A stretch of 18,646 nt of DNA from Flavobacteriales bacterium (GCA_012965625.1 DTSC01000105.1:1-18646), one strand, 5' to 3'. Numbered from the stretch's first letter, positions 7,833 to 15,698 are shown. Made by a program: numbers and translations. The notes: generated by a model not told the origin, from the sequence alone.

Positions 7833-8726
7833 ATGAACAGGATTATGAAAATAACAAAAATTAATTTCGCAATGCTAATAATTTGCTTTATTCATTATTC
7901 AGCACTTTCTGTTGCTGGAGGGGATAATCATGCTCTCAGCGCTCGCTCAACGGCACTGGGAGGTGCTGGAGTAACCTTGCTTGATCTATGGGCAGTACAC
8001 TATAATCAAGCAGGATTAGCCGGGATAGAGGCCATTACAGCAGGAGTCTATTATGAAAACAGGTTTGCCTTGAAAGAATTAAGTGTTAAAGGAGCTGCAT
8101 TGGCCTTGCCTTTACCAGGAAAAGGGCAAAATGTTTTAGGTGTTAGCATGTCTTATTTTGGCTATTCTGAATATAATGATTCAAAGGTGGGATTGGCCTA
8201 TGGGAAAAAGCTGGGAGACAAATATTCAGTCGGTATCCAGCTTAATTACTTACAGACGAAAATTGGGAGAGATTACGGTAGCTATGGGGCTTTTGCTGCA
8301 GAAGCTGGATTAAGGGCTGAATTAATTGATAATTTGAGTATGGGGGTTCATATATATAACCCCACCAGGACCAGTATTTTAGAATACGATATTCAGGAAG
8401 AAACAAAAACAGAACGCATTCCTACCATAATGCGTTTTGGCCTCAGCTATTCTTTTTCTGATAAAGTGATGGTCGTGGCAGAAACAGAAAAGGACATTTA
8501 TTTTGATCATATATTCAAGGCTGGAATAGAATACAGGCCCATTAAGATTTTATATATTAGAGGTGGTATTGCAAGTGACCCACTTTATAATACGTTTGGG
8601 TTTGGTATTGAACAAAGTAGCTTTATTCTGGATTTTGCTGCCTCTAAACACCAGGTGTTAGGATATACCACCCAAATAAGTTTGGCCTATAAATTCAATA
8701 AAAAGAAGACCAAGTTTGAAGAATAA
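7833..8726 (+). CDS. PorV/FadL-like outer-membrane beta-barrel protein
   Basis: A 297-residue protein with an N-terminal signal peptide (hydrophobic core about 12-28), then ARSTALGGAGVTLLD and a YNQAGLAG segment. This resembles the conserved N-terminus of PorV/PorQ and FadL-type barrels, where NPAGLA is common; here Q replaces P. The rest is alternating polar and hydrophobic strands with frequent aromatic and glycine residues (for example GVSMSYFGYSEYND, MRFGLSYSFSD, FGFGIEQSSFILDFAA), as expected for an outer-membrane barrel. PorV-like proteins carry T9SS cargo at the outer membrane, and this gene directly follows a T9SS cargo gene, so a dedicated partner role is plausible but inferred. A second ATG at residue 5 is an alternative start. 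The last 11 bases overlap the next gene. Confidence 0.75.
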   Translation: MNRIMKITKINFAMLIICFIHYSALSVAGGDNHALSARSTALGGAGVTLLDLWAVHYNQAGLAGIEAITAGVYYENRFALKELSVKGAALALPLPGKGQNVLGVSMSYFGYSEYNDSKVGLAYGKKLGDKYSVGIQLNYLQTKIGRDYGSYGAFAAEAGLRAELIDNLSMGVHIYNPTRTSILEYDIQEETKTERIPTIMRFGLSYSFSDKVMVVAETEKDIYFDHIFKAGIEYRPIKILYIRGGIASDPLYNTFGFGIEQSSFILDFAASKHQVLGYTTQISLAYKFNKKKTKFEE

Positions 8727-10812
8727 ACCGGCATACATATTTATCCTGCTTTCTTTTTTCTGTTTGCGACTAACACATGCACAGGAAATAAAAGATCGTG
8801 GAGAAACTGACATCATAGAGTCTACAATAGAAATGATTGCGGAAAATGCTGAGGATGAAGAGATTGATTATACGACACTTTTTGACGATCTTAATTTCTT
8901 GTATCAACATCCGATAAACCTGAATAATACTACTCAGGAAGACCTTAAGCAATTGCTGTTGCTGAATGACATTCAGATCAATAATTTGTTAGAGTATATT
9001 GAAAAAACGGGCAAACTGATAGCAATATATGAACTGCAAGCAATAGATGGATTTGATCTGGCTAGCATATCAAATATATTGCCCTTTGTAAAAGTAAGGG
9101 GTGATTTTGATGCTCCTAAAATTAGTCCGAAAGAGTTAATTAGAAATGGAAAACACGAAATATTCTTTCGATACCATACGGCACTTGAAGAGCAGAAAGG
9201 ATTTCTGCCCATTGATAGCCTTGAGCTTGCGCAAAGCCCAAACTCCCGCTATCTTGGAAGCAAGGAAAAACTTTATGCACGCTATAGATTTAAATATAGC
9301 AATAACATCTCAATTGGCATGACAGCAGAGAAAGATGCAGGAGAAGAATTTTTTAATGGCTCACAACCCAATGGATTTGATTTTAACTCTGCCCACCTTT
9401 TTGCCAAAAACCTGGGCTTTATTAAGCGTCTGGCCATTGGAGATTATCAAGTGCAAATTGGTCAGGGCCTTACTATGTGGTCAGGTCTAAGTTTTGGGAA
9501 ATCTGCAGAAGCAATGAATATTAAAAAGAATGGACAAATAATCCGGCCCTATACCTCTGTAGATGAGAATTTGTATATGAGAGGTGGGGCGCTTTCACTG
9601 GCATTAAAAAACATTGAATTAACAGGTTTTTATTCAAAAAAAATGATTGATGCCAATGTTTCAATCACAGATACCGCTAGTGCAGAAATCATTGAAGTCA
9701 CTTCCTTTCAGCAAACAGGATTTCATGCGACCCCTTCAGAGCTTGATGACAAAGATGCTATTGAGGAGAAGGTTCTTGGTGGTAATATTGCCTATAGAAC
9801 AAGAAAACTAAGTGTAGGTGCCACCATGACAAGCTCATATTATAGTGCCGCACTAAACAGGAATTTGCAAACCTATAGTCAATTTGAGTTTTCCGATGAT
9901 AATAACAGTGCGCTTGGCCTTGATTATAATTACTTATATCGCAACATTAATTTCTTTGGCGAAATTTCCACCTCTAAAAATGGAGGGGTGGCCTATATCA
10001 ATGGGGCTATCATAAGCCTTGATCCTCGATTGTCATTATCCGTTTTTCAGCGAAAGTATGATCGTGATTACCAAAATTTATTTAGTGGAGCAATTGGTGA
10101 AAGCAGCAAGAATACTAACGAGGAAGGATGGTATTTAGGGATAAAGGTAAAGATTAACGGAAAATGGACATTTACCGGTTACTATGATTCTTTTGTTTTT
10201 CCTTGGCTTAGATATAGAACGGACGCCCCTTCTAGGGGTAGTGAGTGGCTGACACAATTTAATTATAAACCATCCAGAAAACTTGAGATCTACCTACGGT
10301 ACAGAAAAGAGAACAAGCAAGAAAACACAAGCGAAGAAGTGATTGGTATAGATAATCTAGATGAAAGAACCAGAACCTATTTACGGATTAATGCCTCCTA
10401 TAAATTGTCAAAAGAGTTTAAGCTTAAGAGCCGAATGGAAATGTCGGAATACAAATTGGGTGATAGTCCAGCAGAAAAAGGCTATGTTCTTTTTCAAGAC
10501 CTTAATTACAAGTTTGTAAAACTCCCCCTTGCTTTAACATTACGGTATGCGATATTTGACACGGAGACTTATAATGCGCGAATTTACGCTTATGAATCAG
10601 ATGTATTATATGCATATTCTATTCCTGCATACTATTACAGAGGAACCAGAATGTATTTTATGATTCGATATAAAATTATTAAGCGTGTTGACCTGTGGCT
10701 GAGATATTCACAAACCTATTATGACAATCGAACAACAATAAATTCGGGCTTGAACGAAATACAAGGAAACACCAAATCAGAAATAAAGGCACAAATCAGG
10801 ATCAAAATTTAA
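8716..10812 (+). CDS. Outer-membrane barrel protein with N-terminal helix-hairpin-helix region
   Basis: A 698-residue protein of a type common in Bacteroidota and usually named only for its helix-hairpin-helix domain. It starts with TTG, overlapping the upstream gene by 11 bases; AGAAG at 8704-8708 sits 7 bases upstream, and the product then opens with a good signal peptide (MKNKPAY, hydrophobic core, THAQ), which supports this start. Residues about 66-128 (INLNNTTQEDLKQLLLLND, then IYELQAIDGFD) match ComEA-like helix-hairpin-helix pairs, which in known proteins bind DNA or other partners. From about 145 to the end the sequence is strand-rich and aromatic, with girdle-like segments such as YLRYRKEN and MYFMIRYKI, as in a large outer-membrane barrel. 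The overlap suggests translational coupling. DNA binding or uptake is only a hypothesis. Confidence 0.75.
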   Translation: MKNKPAYIFILLSFFCLRLTHAQEIKDRGETDIIESTIEMIAENAEDEEIDYTTLFDDLNFLYQHPINLNNTTQEDLKQLLLLNDIQINNLLEYIEKTGKLIAIYELQAIDGFDLASISNILPFVKVRGDFDAPKISPKELIRNGKHEIFFRYHTALEEQKGFLPIDSLELAQSPNSRYLGSKEKLYARYRFKYSNNISIGMTAEKDAGEEFFNGSQPNGFDFNSAHLFAKNLGFIKRLAIGDYQVQIGQGLTMWSGLSFGKSAEAMNIKKNGQIIRPYTSVDENLYMRGGALSLALKNIELTGFYSKKMIDANVSITDTASAEIIEVTSFQQTGFHATPSELDDKDAIEEKVLGGNIAYRTRKLSVGATMTSSYYSAALNRNLQTYSQFEFSDDNNSALGLDYNYLYRNINFFGEISTSKNGGVAYINGAIISLDPRLSLSVFQRKYDRDYQNLFSGAIGESSKNTNEEGWYLGIKVKINGKWTFTGYYDSFVFPWLRYRTDAPSRGSEWLTQFNYKPSRKLEIYLRYRKENKQENTSEEVIGIDNLDERTRTYLRINASYKLSKEFKLKSRMEMSEYKLGDSPAEKGYVLFQDLNYKFVKLPLALTLRYAIFDTETYNARIYAYESDVLYAYSIPAYYYRGTRMYFMIRYKIIKRVDLWLRYSQTYYDNRTTINSGLNEIQGNTKSEIKAQIRIKI

Positions 10813-10816
10813 AGCT

Positions 10817-11287
10817 TTGGCAGTCAAAATTTATAATATTATTCCTCCTGCGATACCTTCTGGGGCCATGTATTTATTTACTACAGATTCAGGTGTTGAG
10901 TATGAGGTTAGGTTTGGCAGGAGTGAAAAAAATATTCTGGCAGCTTCCATAGTTTTTGGAGTGCTTAATGATGAATTTGCCCAAGAAGAATCAGGTGAAT
11001 ATTCCGTTGTAAATAGGGGGGAAGTTTATAATGTTCTTGCAACTATTTCAGAGGTAGTCAGGATGTATAAGAAGGAGCATCCAAGAATGGTTTCTTATGA
11101 ATTTACAGGTGAAAATCGCCAACATGAAGGTGATGGCACAACTCAAATGACTGCTAGGACAAAGATATTTTTAAGATATGTTTCGAAGATTTTTGGTCCA
11201 GACTGGATACCCATTATTAGAGGGAATAAAGTAATCATAGTAAAAAAAAGCAGGATTAAGCGTTCTTTTGGTATTAAGAGACGGTAA
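10817..11287 (+). CDS. Conserved-looking small protein, unknown function
   Basis: A 156-residue protein with no signal peptide or membrane segment, so probably cytoplasmic. It begins with TTG only 4 bases after the barrel gene stop; an ATG at 10868 (MYLFTTDSG, residue 18) is an alternative start, and neither has a strong Shine-Dalgarno. The layout is strands at the start (YLFTTDSGVEYEVRFG), a segment VVNRGEVYNVLATISEVVR, a polar strand YEFTGEN, a helix ARTKIFLRYVSKIFG and a final strand NKVIIVKK. From memory this order resembles small hypothetical proteins of tailed phages, but I cannot confirm that. The C-terminus is strongly basic. It converges on aroA and overlaps it by 14 bases. Real gene likely; function unknown. 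Confidence 0.7.
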   Translation: MAVKIYNIIPPAIPSGAMYLFTTDSGVEYEVRFGRSEKNILAASIVFGVLNDEFAQEESGEYSVVNRGEVYNVLATISEVVRMYKKEHPRMVSYEFTGENRQHEGDGTTQMTARTKIFLRYVSKIFGPDWIPIIRGNKVIIVKKSRIKRSFGIKRR

Positions 11288-11303
11288 ATCCCGTTTCTCT
11301 TAA
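11274..11303. terminator. Hairpin over the overlapping stops of the 156-aa gene and aroA
   Basis: TTAAGAGA (11274-11281) pairs with TCTCTTAA (11296-11303), and CGG (11282-11284) pairs with CCG (11291-11293), with a 2-base bulge and a 6-base loop. The plus-strand stop TAA (11285-11287) is in the loop and the aroA stop (11274-11276) is in the stem. It is placed to act as a bidirectional 3' end, but no U-tract follows at once; on the minus strand a T8 run appears about 25 bases later (11242-11249). Confidence 0.45.
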
Positions 11304-12494
11304 GTTAGACCAAAAACCGGGGTAGGATTTTTTTACTACACCAGGATTTTCAATATTTAATGTTTTGCAAACGATAGATAGGGGAGCAAAAGCCATGGCC
11401 ATCCGATGGTCATTATAGGTGCTAATCATTGTATTGGCTTTTTCCTTTTTAATCCCAGAGATCAATTTAAGACCGTCACCTTCAGTAATTTCAATTGTTG
11501 CACCTAATTTTTCAAGTTCGGTTTTTAAAGCATTAATTCTGTCTGTTTCTTTTATTCTAAGTGTCTCAAGGCCAGTAAAATGCCCCTGAATTCCAAGTCC
11601 GGCTGCTGTGACAATTACTGCTTGAGCAAGATCCGGACATTCCCTAAAGTCATAAAACAGCTGATGTGCTTCAAACCTTGTTTTATATAAGCGAATTCCC
11701 TTTTGAGAGAAATCTGTTTTAACCCCAAATAAGCCAAAGATACTTTTAACGACAGCATCCCCCTGGATAGAATGCTCATCAAACCCTTCAATAAAAATGT
11801 CAGCTTCTTTTGCTAATGCCACAATGCTATACCAATAAGATGCACTAGACCAATCAGGCTCAACAATAAAACTGCCAGGAAAATATTCACCAGGGCTCAC
11901 TTGGATTTTATTTGATTTCCAGGATGTAGTAATTCCAAAGTGGCCTAGAATATTTAAAGTCATGTCTATATATGGTTTTGAGACCAAGGTGCCCTCTATA
12001 TTTATAATTAACCCACCTGGAAGGCTAGGGGCAATCAATAATATAGCTGTGATAAATTGACTGCTGATATCTCCTCGTATGGTGATTTCAGGATTTAGTA
12101 GATTGCCTCCGGAAATTCTCAATGGTGGAAAACCCTCTTTCCCGAGGTATTTTATTTCTGCACCTAGCTTTTTCAAAGAATCCACTAATGGTCCAATAGG
12201 CCTGTTTTTCATTCTTTCAGAGCCGGTGATCGTTTTTGCTTCTTGCATAGTGGCACGATAGGCTGATATAAAACGAAATGTAGTACCTCCGTGGCCACAA
12301 TTTAATGTGTCCTGGCCAGACTGTAAAAGCTCCGCTAACAACTGGGTGTCAAGAGCCTCCGAAAGACCTGTGATTTCAACCGGGCCTTTGCATAAAGCCT
12401 TTATGATCAGTAAGCGATTACTAATACTCTTGGATGAAGGTAGATTTAGGCTTCCCTTTACAATACCTGAAGGTGCCGTTATTGCTGCGGTCAT
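11274..12494 (-). CDS. aroA: 3-phosphoshikimate 1-carboxyvinyltransferase (EPSP synthase)
   Basis: Joins phosphoenolpyruvate to shikimate 3-phosphate to give EPSP, the sixth step of the cytoplasmic shikimate pathway. At 406 residues it is slightly shorter than the usual 425-450. Family residues are in place: PSSKSISNR with K22, S23 and R27, the loop CGHGGTTFRF (66-75), RPIGPLVDSL (98-107), GDISSQ (141-146), the catalytic-type aspartate in ECPDLA (D288), RIKETDR with E316, and YNDHRMAMA near 360-368. The PEP-site loop reads GHGG where many enzymes have GNAG; the glycine matching E. coli Gly96 is kept. The ATG overlaps the aroB stop (TAATG), so the two are translationally coupled. The 3' end overlaps the convergent 156-aa gene by 14 bases. 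Confidence 0.96.
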   Translation of the reverse strand: MTAAITAPSGIVKGSLNLPSSKSISNRLLIIKALCKGPVEITGLSEALDTQLLAELLQSGQDTLNCGHGGTTFRFISAYRATMQEAKTITGSERMKNRPIGPLVDSLKKLGAEIKYLGKEGFPPLRISGGNLLNPEITIRGDISSQFITAILLIAPSLPGGLIINIEGTLVSKPYIDMTLNILGHFGITTSWKSNKIQVSPGEYFPGSFIVEPDWSSASYWYSIVALAKEADIFIEGFDEHSIQGDAVVKSIFGLFGVKTDFSQKGIRLYKTRFEAHQLFYDFRECPDLAQAVIVTAAGLGIQGHFTGLETLRIKETDRINALKTELEKLGATIEITEGDGLKLISGIKKEKANTMISTYNDHRMAMAFAPLSIVCKTLNIENPGVVKKSYPGFWSNLRETGFTVS

Positions 12495-13579
12495 TATTCC
12501 TGAGAGATTTCCCTATAGTAATTTATTGATGCCCTTATTAAATCAGAATTTGCATATCGGTCTATTTTAGCCTTGCCAATATCATTAAGCAGGGTAAAAT
12601 TGATCTTATCACCAATGTTTTTTTTATCTTTTTTCATCAATTCAATAAGATCAGCTATTTCAAGGCCATTCAATTTATATTTGCCAAAAACAGCAATAAT
12701 ACAATCTGTTATTTCTCGTAATACCTCACGGCTTAACCCAGCATCCTCGACTGAAATAAATGCCTCACAGATCATGCCTATTCCAACCGCCTCACCATGT
12801 AACAGCTGCTCGCTTTTGTTCATGTAAAAAGTTTCCAGTGCGTGCCCTATCGTATGCCCAAAATTTAGCATTTTTCTAACACCTTGTTCCCGGGGATCTT
12901 TCGTTACAATATTGTTTTTTATCTCAACAGATCGAAAAATAACATCACTTAAATTAGCTGCAACATTGGGTTTCTTGATTTTATTCCAATATGTTTTATC
13001 TGCAATCAGGCCATGCTTTAAAATTTCAGCATAACCTGAATTGATTTGCCGCTTGTTCAGGGTTTTTAAAAACCGAGGAAGAATGAAGACGGCTTTAGGA
13101 TCATTAAAAACGCCGATAAAGTTTTTCATTCCCTCAAGGTCTACCCCCACTTTTCCCCCAATAGAAGCATCAACTTGCGAAAGCAAGGTGGTAGGCAGGT
13201 TAATAAAATCAATCCCTCGCTTATATATTGAGGCAGCAAAGCCACCAATGTCGCATAATACACCGCCACCCAAATTAATAAGCAATGAATTTCTGTCCGC
13301 ATTATGTGCTGAGAGCTCCTTAGCAATTTCTGTAACAGTATGTATGTTCTTGTTAGATTCTCCAGGTTGAATTTTAATAATTGGAGCAGATGAGACTATG
13401 GTTGAATTGGAATTAAAGGCCAAGAAGATATCTAAACAATGATGGGCAGTATTTTCATCTGCCAGAATATATGCTGCAGAATAATCTTTCTTGTTGGTAT
13501 AGTCCTCGAATGATTTAAGAGATCGGTCTCCAATAAACACCGAGTATGTGCCGGATTCTATTACCTTAATATTTTGCAT
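12494..13579 (-). CDS. aroB: 3-dehydroquinate synthase
   Basis: Converts DAHP to 3-dehydroquinate, the second shikimate step, using NAD and a divalent metal. The 361 residues match the family length. Visible signatures are the NAD-binding stretch LGGGVLCDIGGFAAS (103-117), the PTTLLSQVDASIGGK motif (129-143), and metal ligands in AEILKHG (E185), NFGHTIGHALE (H242, H246) and LLHGEAVGIGM (H261). It is the first gene of a two-gene unit with aroA, sharing a 1-base stop/start overlap. It is divergent from the sulfotransferase across a 223-base gap. No clear Shine-Dalgarno or well-spaced promoter was found on the minus strand. Confidence 0.97.
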   Translation of the reverse strand: MQNIKVIESGTYSVFIGDRSLKSFEDYTNKKDYSAAYILADENTAHHCLDIFLAFNSNSTIVSSAPIIKIQPGESNKNIHTVTEIAKELSAHNADRNSLLINLGGGVLCDIGGFAASIYKRGIDFINLPTTLLSQVDASIGGKVGVDLEGMKNFIGVFNDPKAVFILPRFLKTLNKRQINSGYAEILKHGLIADKTYWNKIKKPNVAANLSDVIFRSVEIKNNIVTKDPREQGVRKMLNFGHTIGHALETFYMNKSEQLLHGEAVGIGMICEAFISVEDAGLSREVLREITDCIIAVFGKYKLNGLEIADLIELMKKDKKNIGDKINFTLLNDIGKAKIDRYANSDLIRASINYYREISQE

Positions 13580-13678
13580 TTGTTACTTTCGATACAAAGA
13601 AAAGAATAAGATGGCAAACTATTGCTTTTATAAGCACTCTTTGCTTTAATGGACCATAGTGAATGGATTATTTACCTT

Positions 13679-13686
13679 TATATTTG
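13679..13686 (+). promoter_or_regulatory. Possible -7 promoter element TATATTTG
   Basis: The octamer fits TAnnTTTG on the plus strand upstream of the sulfotransferase, giving a start near 13692. No TTTG lies 19-21 bases upstream (the nearest, 13640-13643, is 35 away), so this is weak. Confidence 0.25.
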
Positions 13687-13760
13687 CTTGATAAAAACCC
13701 CGAAAAATCATTACTATCAACAATCAGTTATATCTAAAGATCCGCAAGAATGCATTTATC

Positions 13761-13780
13761 CTTTTTAGTATTCTAAAAAG
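13761..13780. promoter_or_regulatory. Perfect inverted repeat CTTTTTAG / CTAAAAAG upstream of sulfotransferase
   Basis: CTTTTTAG (13761-13768), a 4-base spacer TATT, then CTAAAAAG (13773-13780), an exact 8-bp match. It ends 22 bases before the GTG start. It could be an operator or a leader hairpin; the arms are AT-rich, so the stem would be modest. Confidence 0.4.
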
Positions 13781-13802
13781 CCTAAACCCCTCTGCTTATT
13801 AT

Positions 13803-14756
13803 GTGCTTTGGATCAAAGGGCTCAAATTGGGTTTATTCCCAATTGATATTTTAATTAGCATCCTGGAAAAACCATTTTTGGCAAATGTGCCGGAGACGAG
13901 GTTTCCTATTATTTTTGTTGTAGGAATTCACAGAACGGGCTCAACATTTGTTTCACAAGTCTTGGCTGATAAACTTGGCTGTGCACCATTGGGTAATTAT
14001 GCTGCTATTTTTCCCAGGTCAAAAATATTAATCCCCTCCCTTATTAAAAGATTTTACAATCCTTCTGAAAAACGAAACGAAAAAAACTATAAGAGCTATT
14101 ACGGTATTTCAAGAGGGATTTTTTCGATAGGTGACTGTTATGAAGTTTGGGATCGCTGGATGGGTCAAGATCACTATAATAAGCCAGAGTCGTTAACAGC
14201 AGAGAAGCAAGAAAAAATGAGCCATCACCTCAGATGGCTTCAGCATTCATGGGGCTTGCCATTAATAACCAAAAACAATAGAAATTCTCTTATTTTAAAA
14301 AGTATCCACAAATCAGTTCCCAATGCATTTTTTGTTATGGTCTTAAGAAAACCGGCAGATGTAATTCTGTCAACCATGCAAGCGAGTCGCGATTTCTATG
14401 GAAGTGATGAAATAATATGGGGATTAAAACCGGATAAAACATTTTCTCGAGACAATTACAAGGATAAATTGGACGCCTATTGCTATCAATACATTAACCT
14501 TGAAGATAGTATTCGCCAAGATTTATTAAGCCTTCCGGAGGAAGACTATTTTGTAGTTCAATATGAGGCATTTTGTGAAGACCCAGAAAGAATTCAAAAA
14601 GATCTCGCAAGAAAAATCAAAGCGAAACACGAATTGCCGGAGAAAAGCCAGGGAATAACAAGTCCAAAACGCCATTTTTCAAAAAGGCGGTTTAACAAAA
14701 AGATTCATTCTGAAATAAACAAACGCCTCAAAGAGATAAAAGAAAAACAAAGATAA
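13803..14756 (+). CDS. Sulfotransferase family protein (PAPS-dependent, Sulfotransfer_3-like)
   Basis: Predicted to move a sulfo group from PAPS to a hydroxyl or amine of a glycan, lipid or small molecule. The PAPS 5'-phosphosulfate loop is clear: FVVGIHRTGSTFVSQVLAD (38-56). A second signature, FFVMVLRKPADVILSTMQ (176-193), holds the R and S expected to contact the 3'-phosphate. DYFVVQYEAFCEDPERI (248-264) matches the family's later strand. The last 35 residues are very basic. The start is uncertain: the listed GTG lacks a Shine-Dalgarno and the same frame is open for about 36 codons upstream, without ATG, GTG or TTG. It lies 3 bases before the flippase-like gene, suggesting linked action on an exported molecule. 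The acceptor cannot be predicted. Confidence 0.85.
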   Translation: MLWIKGLKLGLFPIDILISILEKPFLANVPETRFPIIFVVGIHRTGSTFVSQVLADKLGCAPLGNYAAIFPRSKILIPSLIKRFYNPSEKRNEKNYKSYYGISRGIFSIGDCYEVWDRWMGQDHYNKPESLTAEKQEKMSHHLRWLQHSWGLPLITKNNRNSLILKSIHKSVPNAFFVMVLRKPADVILSTMQASRDFYGSDEIIWGLKPDKTFSRDNYKDKLDAYCYQYINLEDSIRQDLLSLPEEDYFVVQYEAFCEDPERIQKDLARKIKAKHELPEKSQGITSPKRHFSKRRFNKKIHSEINKRLKEIKEKQR

Positions 14757-14759
14757 GCC

Positions 14760-15638
14760 GTGTTAAAGAACCAAAATTTGATAAAGAGTGTAAAATTTTT
14801 TGCCAAGCTGGCAATAACACTGGGGGCCCTATACATTGTGTTCACGAAGATAGATGCCGCTGCGCTGGGGGAGCTTATGGTAAAAGCAAACGGGACATTG
14901 CTATTTGTTTCATTCATCTTTTTTTTTCTTGCTAAAATTATCGAAGCTTTTAGGTCAAATTTCTTTTTCAGGAATATTGGACTAAGCATAAGTGAAAAAG
15001 CCAACACAAAATTGTACATGCTTGGAATGTTTTACAATCTCTTTTTTCCCGGAGGTATTGGCGGAGATTCCTATCGGGCTTACTGGATAAAAAAACGGTA
15101 TAAAATACAGTTAAGGATATTGATTGGCGCCTTTCTTATAAACAGGATCAATGGTTTGATGGCATTGGTTTCGCTGCTAATCATTTCAACATTGTTTATA
15201 TCTATTGAAATTCCGAAAGAATACTTGTTAACAGGGTTGATCCCCATTGCCTATTTAGTTTATTTCGGGGTTTTGAAAAAGTATTTAGCCCATTATGTAA
15301 AAACGATTCTTCCAACGTCATTACTATCGTTTGTAATACAAATGTTGCAGGTGTTTTCTGCCCACTTGGTACTTTCCTCTTTGGGAGTTTCAGGCCCATT
15401 TGGTGATTATTGGTTTATCTACCTATTGTCGGGCCTAGCCTTTATTGTTCCCATTACTGTAGGAGGGATTGGTTCAAGAGAGGTGGTTTTTCTTTATGGA
15501 GCAAATCTGCTAAACATTGATCTGAATATATGCATTGCTCTGAGCCTTCTTATCTATTGCATGCGAGCCGTAGCTTCTCTGGCAGGGGCGTATTTTCTTG
15601 TATTTCCAGATAAGATTCTCAATCAACTGACCGAATAG
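14760..15638 (+). CDS. Flippase-like integral membrane protein (lysylphosphatidylglycerol synthase TM family)
   Basis: A 292-residue inner-membrane protein with about eight hydrophobic segments. It matches the transmembrane domain shared by MprF/LPG synthases and UPF0104 proteins. The hallmarks are FFPGGIGGDSYRAYWIKK (95-112) and IVPITVGGIGSREVVFLYGA (229-248), both glycine-rich with conserved R. In MprF this domain flips aminoacylated lipids; stand-alone members are thought to move lipid-linked molecules, which is an inference here. No soluble aminoacyl-transferase domain is attached. The GTG start is 3 bases after the sulfotransferase stop, so the pair is probably co-translated. A 60-base gap follows before the TMTC-like gene. 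Confidence 0.85.
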   Translation: MLKNQNLIKSVKFFAKLAITLGALYIVFTKIDAAALGELMVKANGTLLFVSFIFFFLAKIIEAFRSNFFFRNIGLSISEKANTKLYMLGMFYNLFFPGGIGGDSYRAYWIKKRYKIQLRILIGAFLINRINGLMALVSLLIISTLFISIEIPKEYLLTGLIPIAYLVYFGVLKKYLAHYVKTILPTSLLSFVIQMLQVFSAHLVLSSLGVSGPFGDYWFIYLLSGLAFIVPITVGGIGSREVVFLYGANLLNIDLNICIALSLLIYCMRAVASLAGAYFLVFPDKILNQLTE

Positions 15639-15641
15639 GCT

Positions 15642-15657
15642 AAGCCGGAGCTTTTTT
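15642..15657 (+). terminator. Weak hairpin with T6 run after the flippase-like gene
   Basis: AAGC, loop CGGA, GCTT, continuing into a T6 run (15652-15657). A 4-bp stem is too short for a strong terminator, so read-through into the next gene is likely. It lies directly upstream of a TAAATTTG octamer (15673-15680). Confidence 0.2.
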
Positions 15658-15698
15658 GTTAAGGTTAATTGATAAATTTGAAGGATATTTTATAAGGT

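Larger units (their letters stand above)
13580..13802. other. Divergent gap between aroB and the sulfotransferase gene
   Basis: AT-rich, 223 bases. It holds a -7-like TATATTTG (13679-13686) and a perfect inverted repeat (13761-13780), listed separately. The frame of the sulfotransferase is open upstream to a stop at 13692-13694, so part of this gap may be coding if translation starts at an unusual codon. Confidence 0.4.

Noticed and set aside
15655..15680. TTTG and TAAATTTG as a promoter for the TMTC-like gene
   Set aside because: The two boxes are only 14 bases apart, shorter than the usual 19-21, so the match is probably accidental; the octamer alone is weak evidence.
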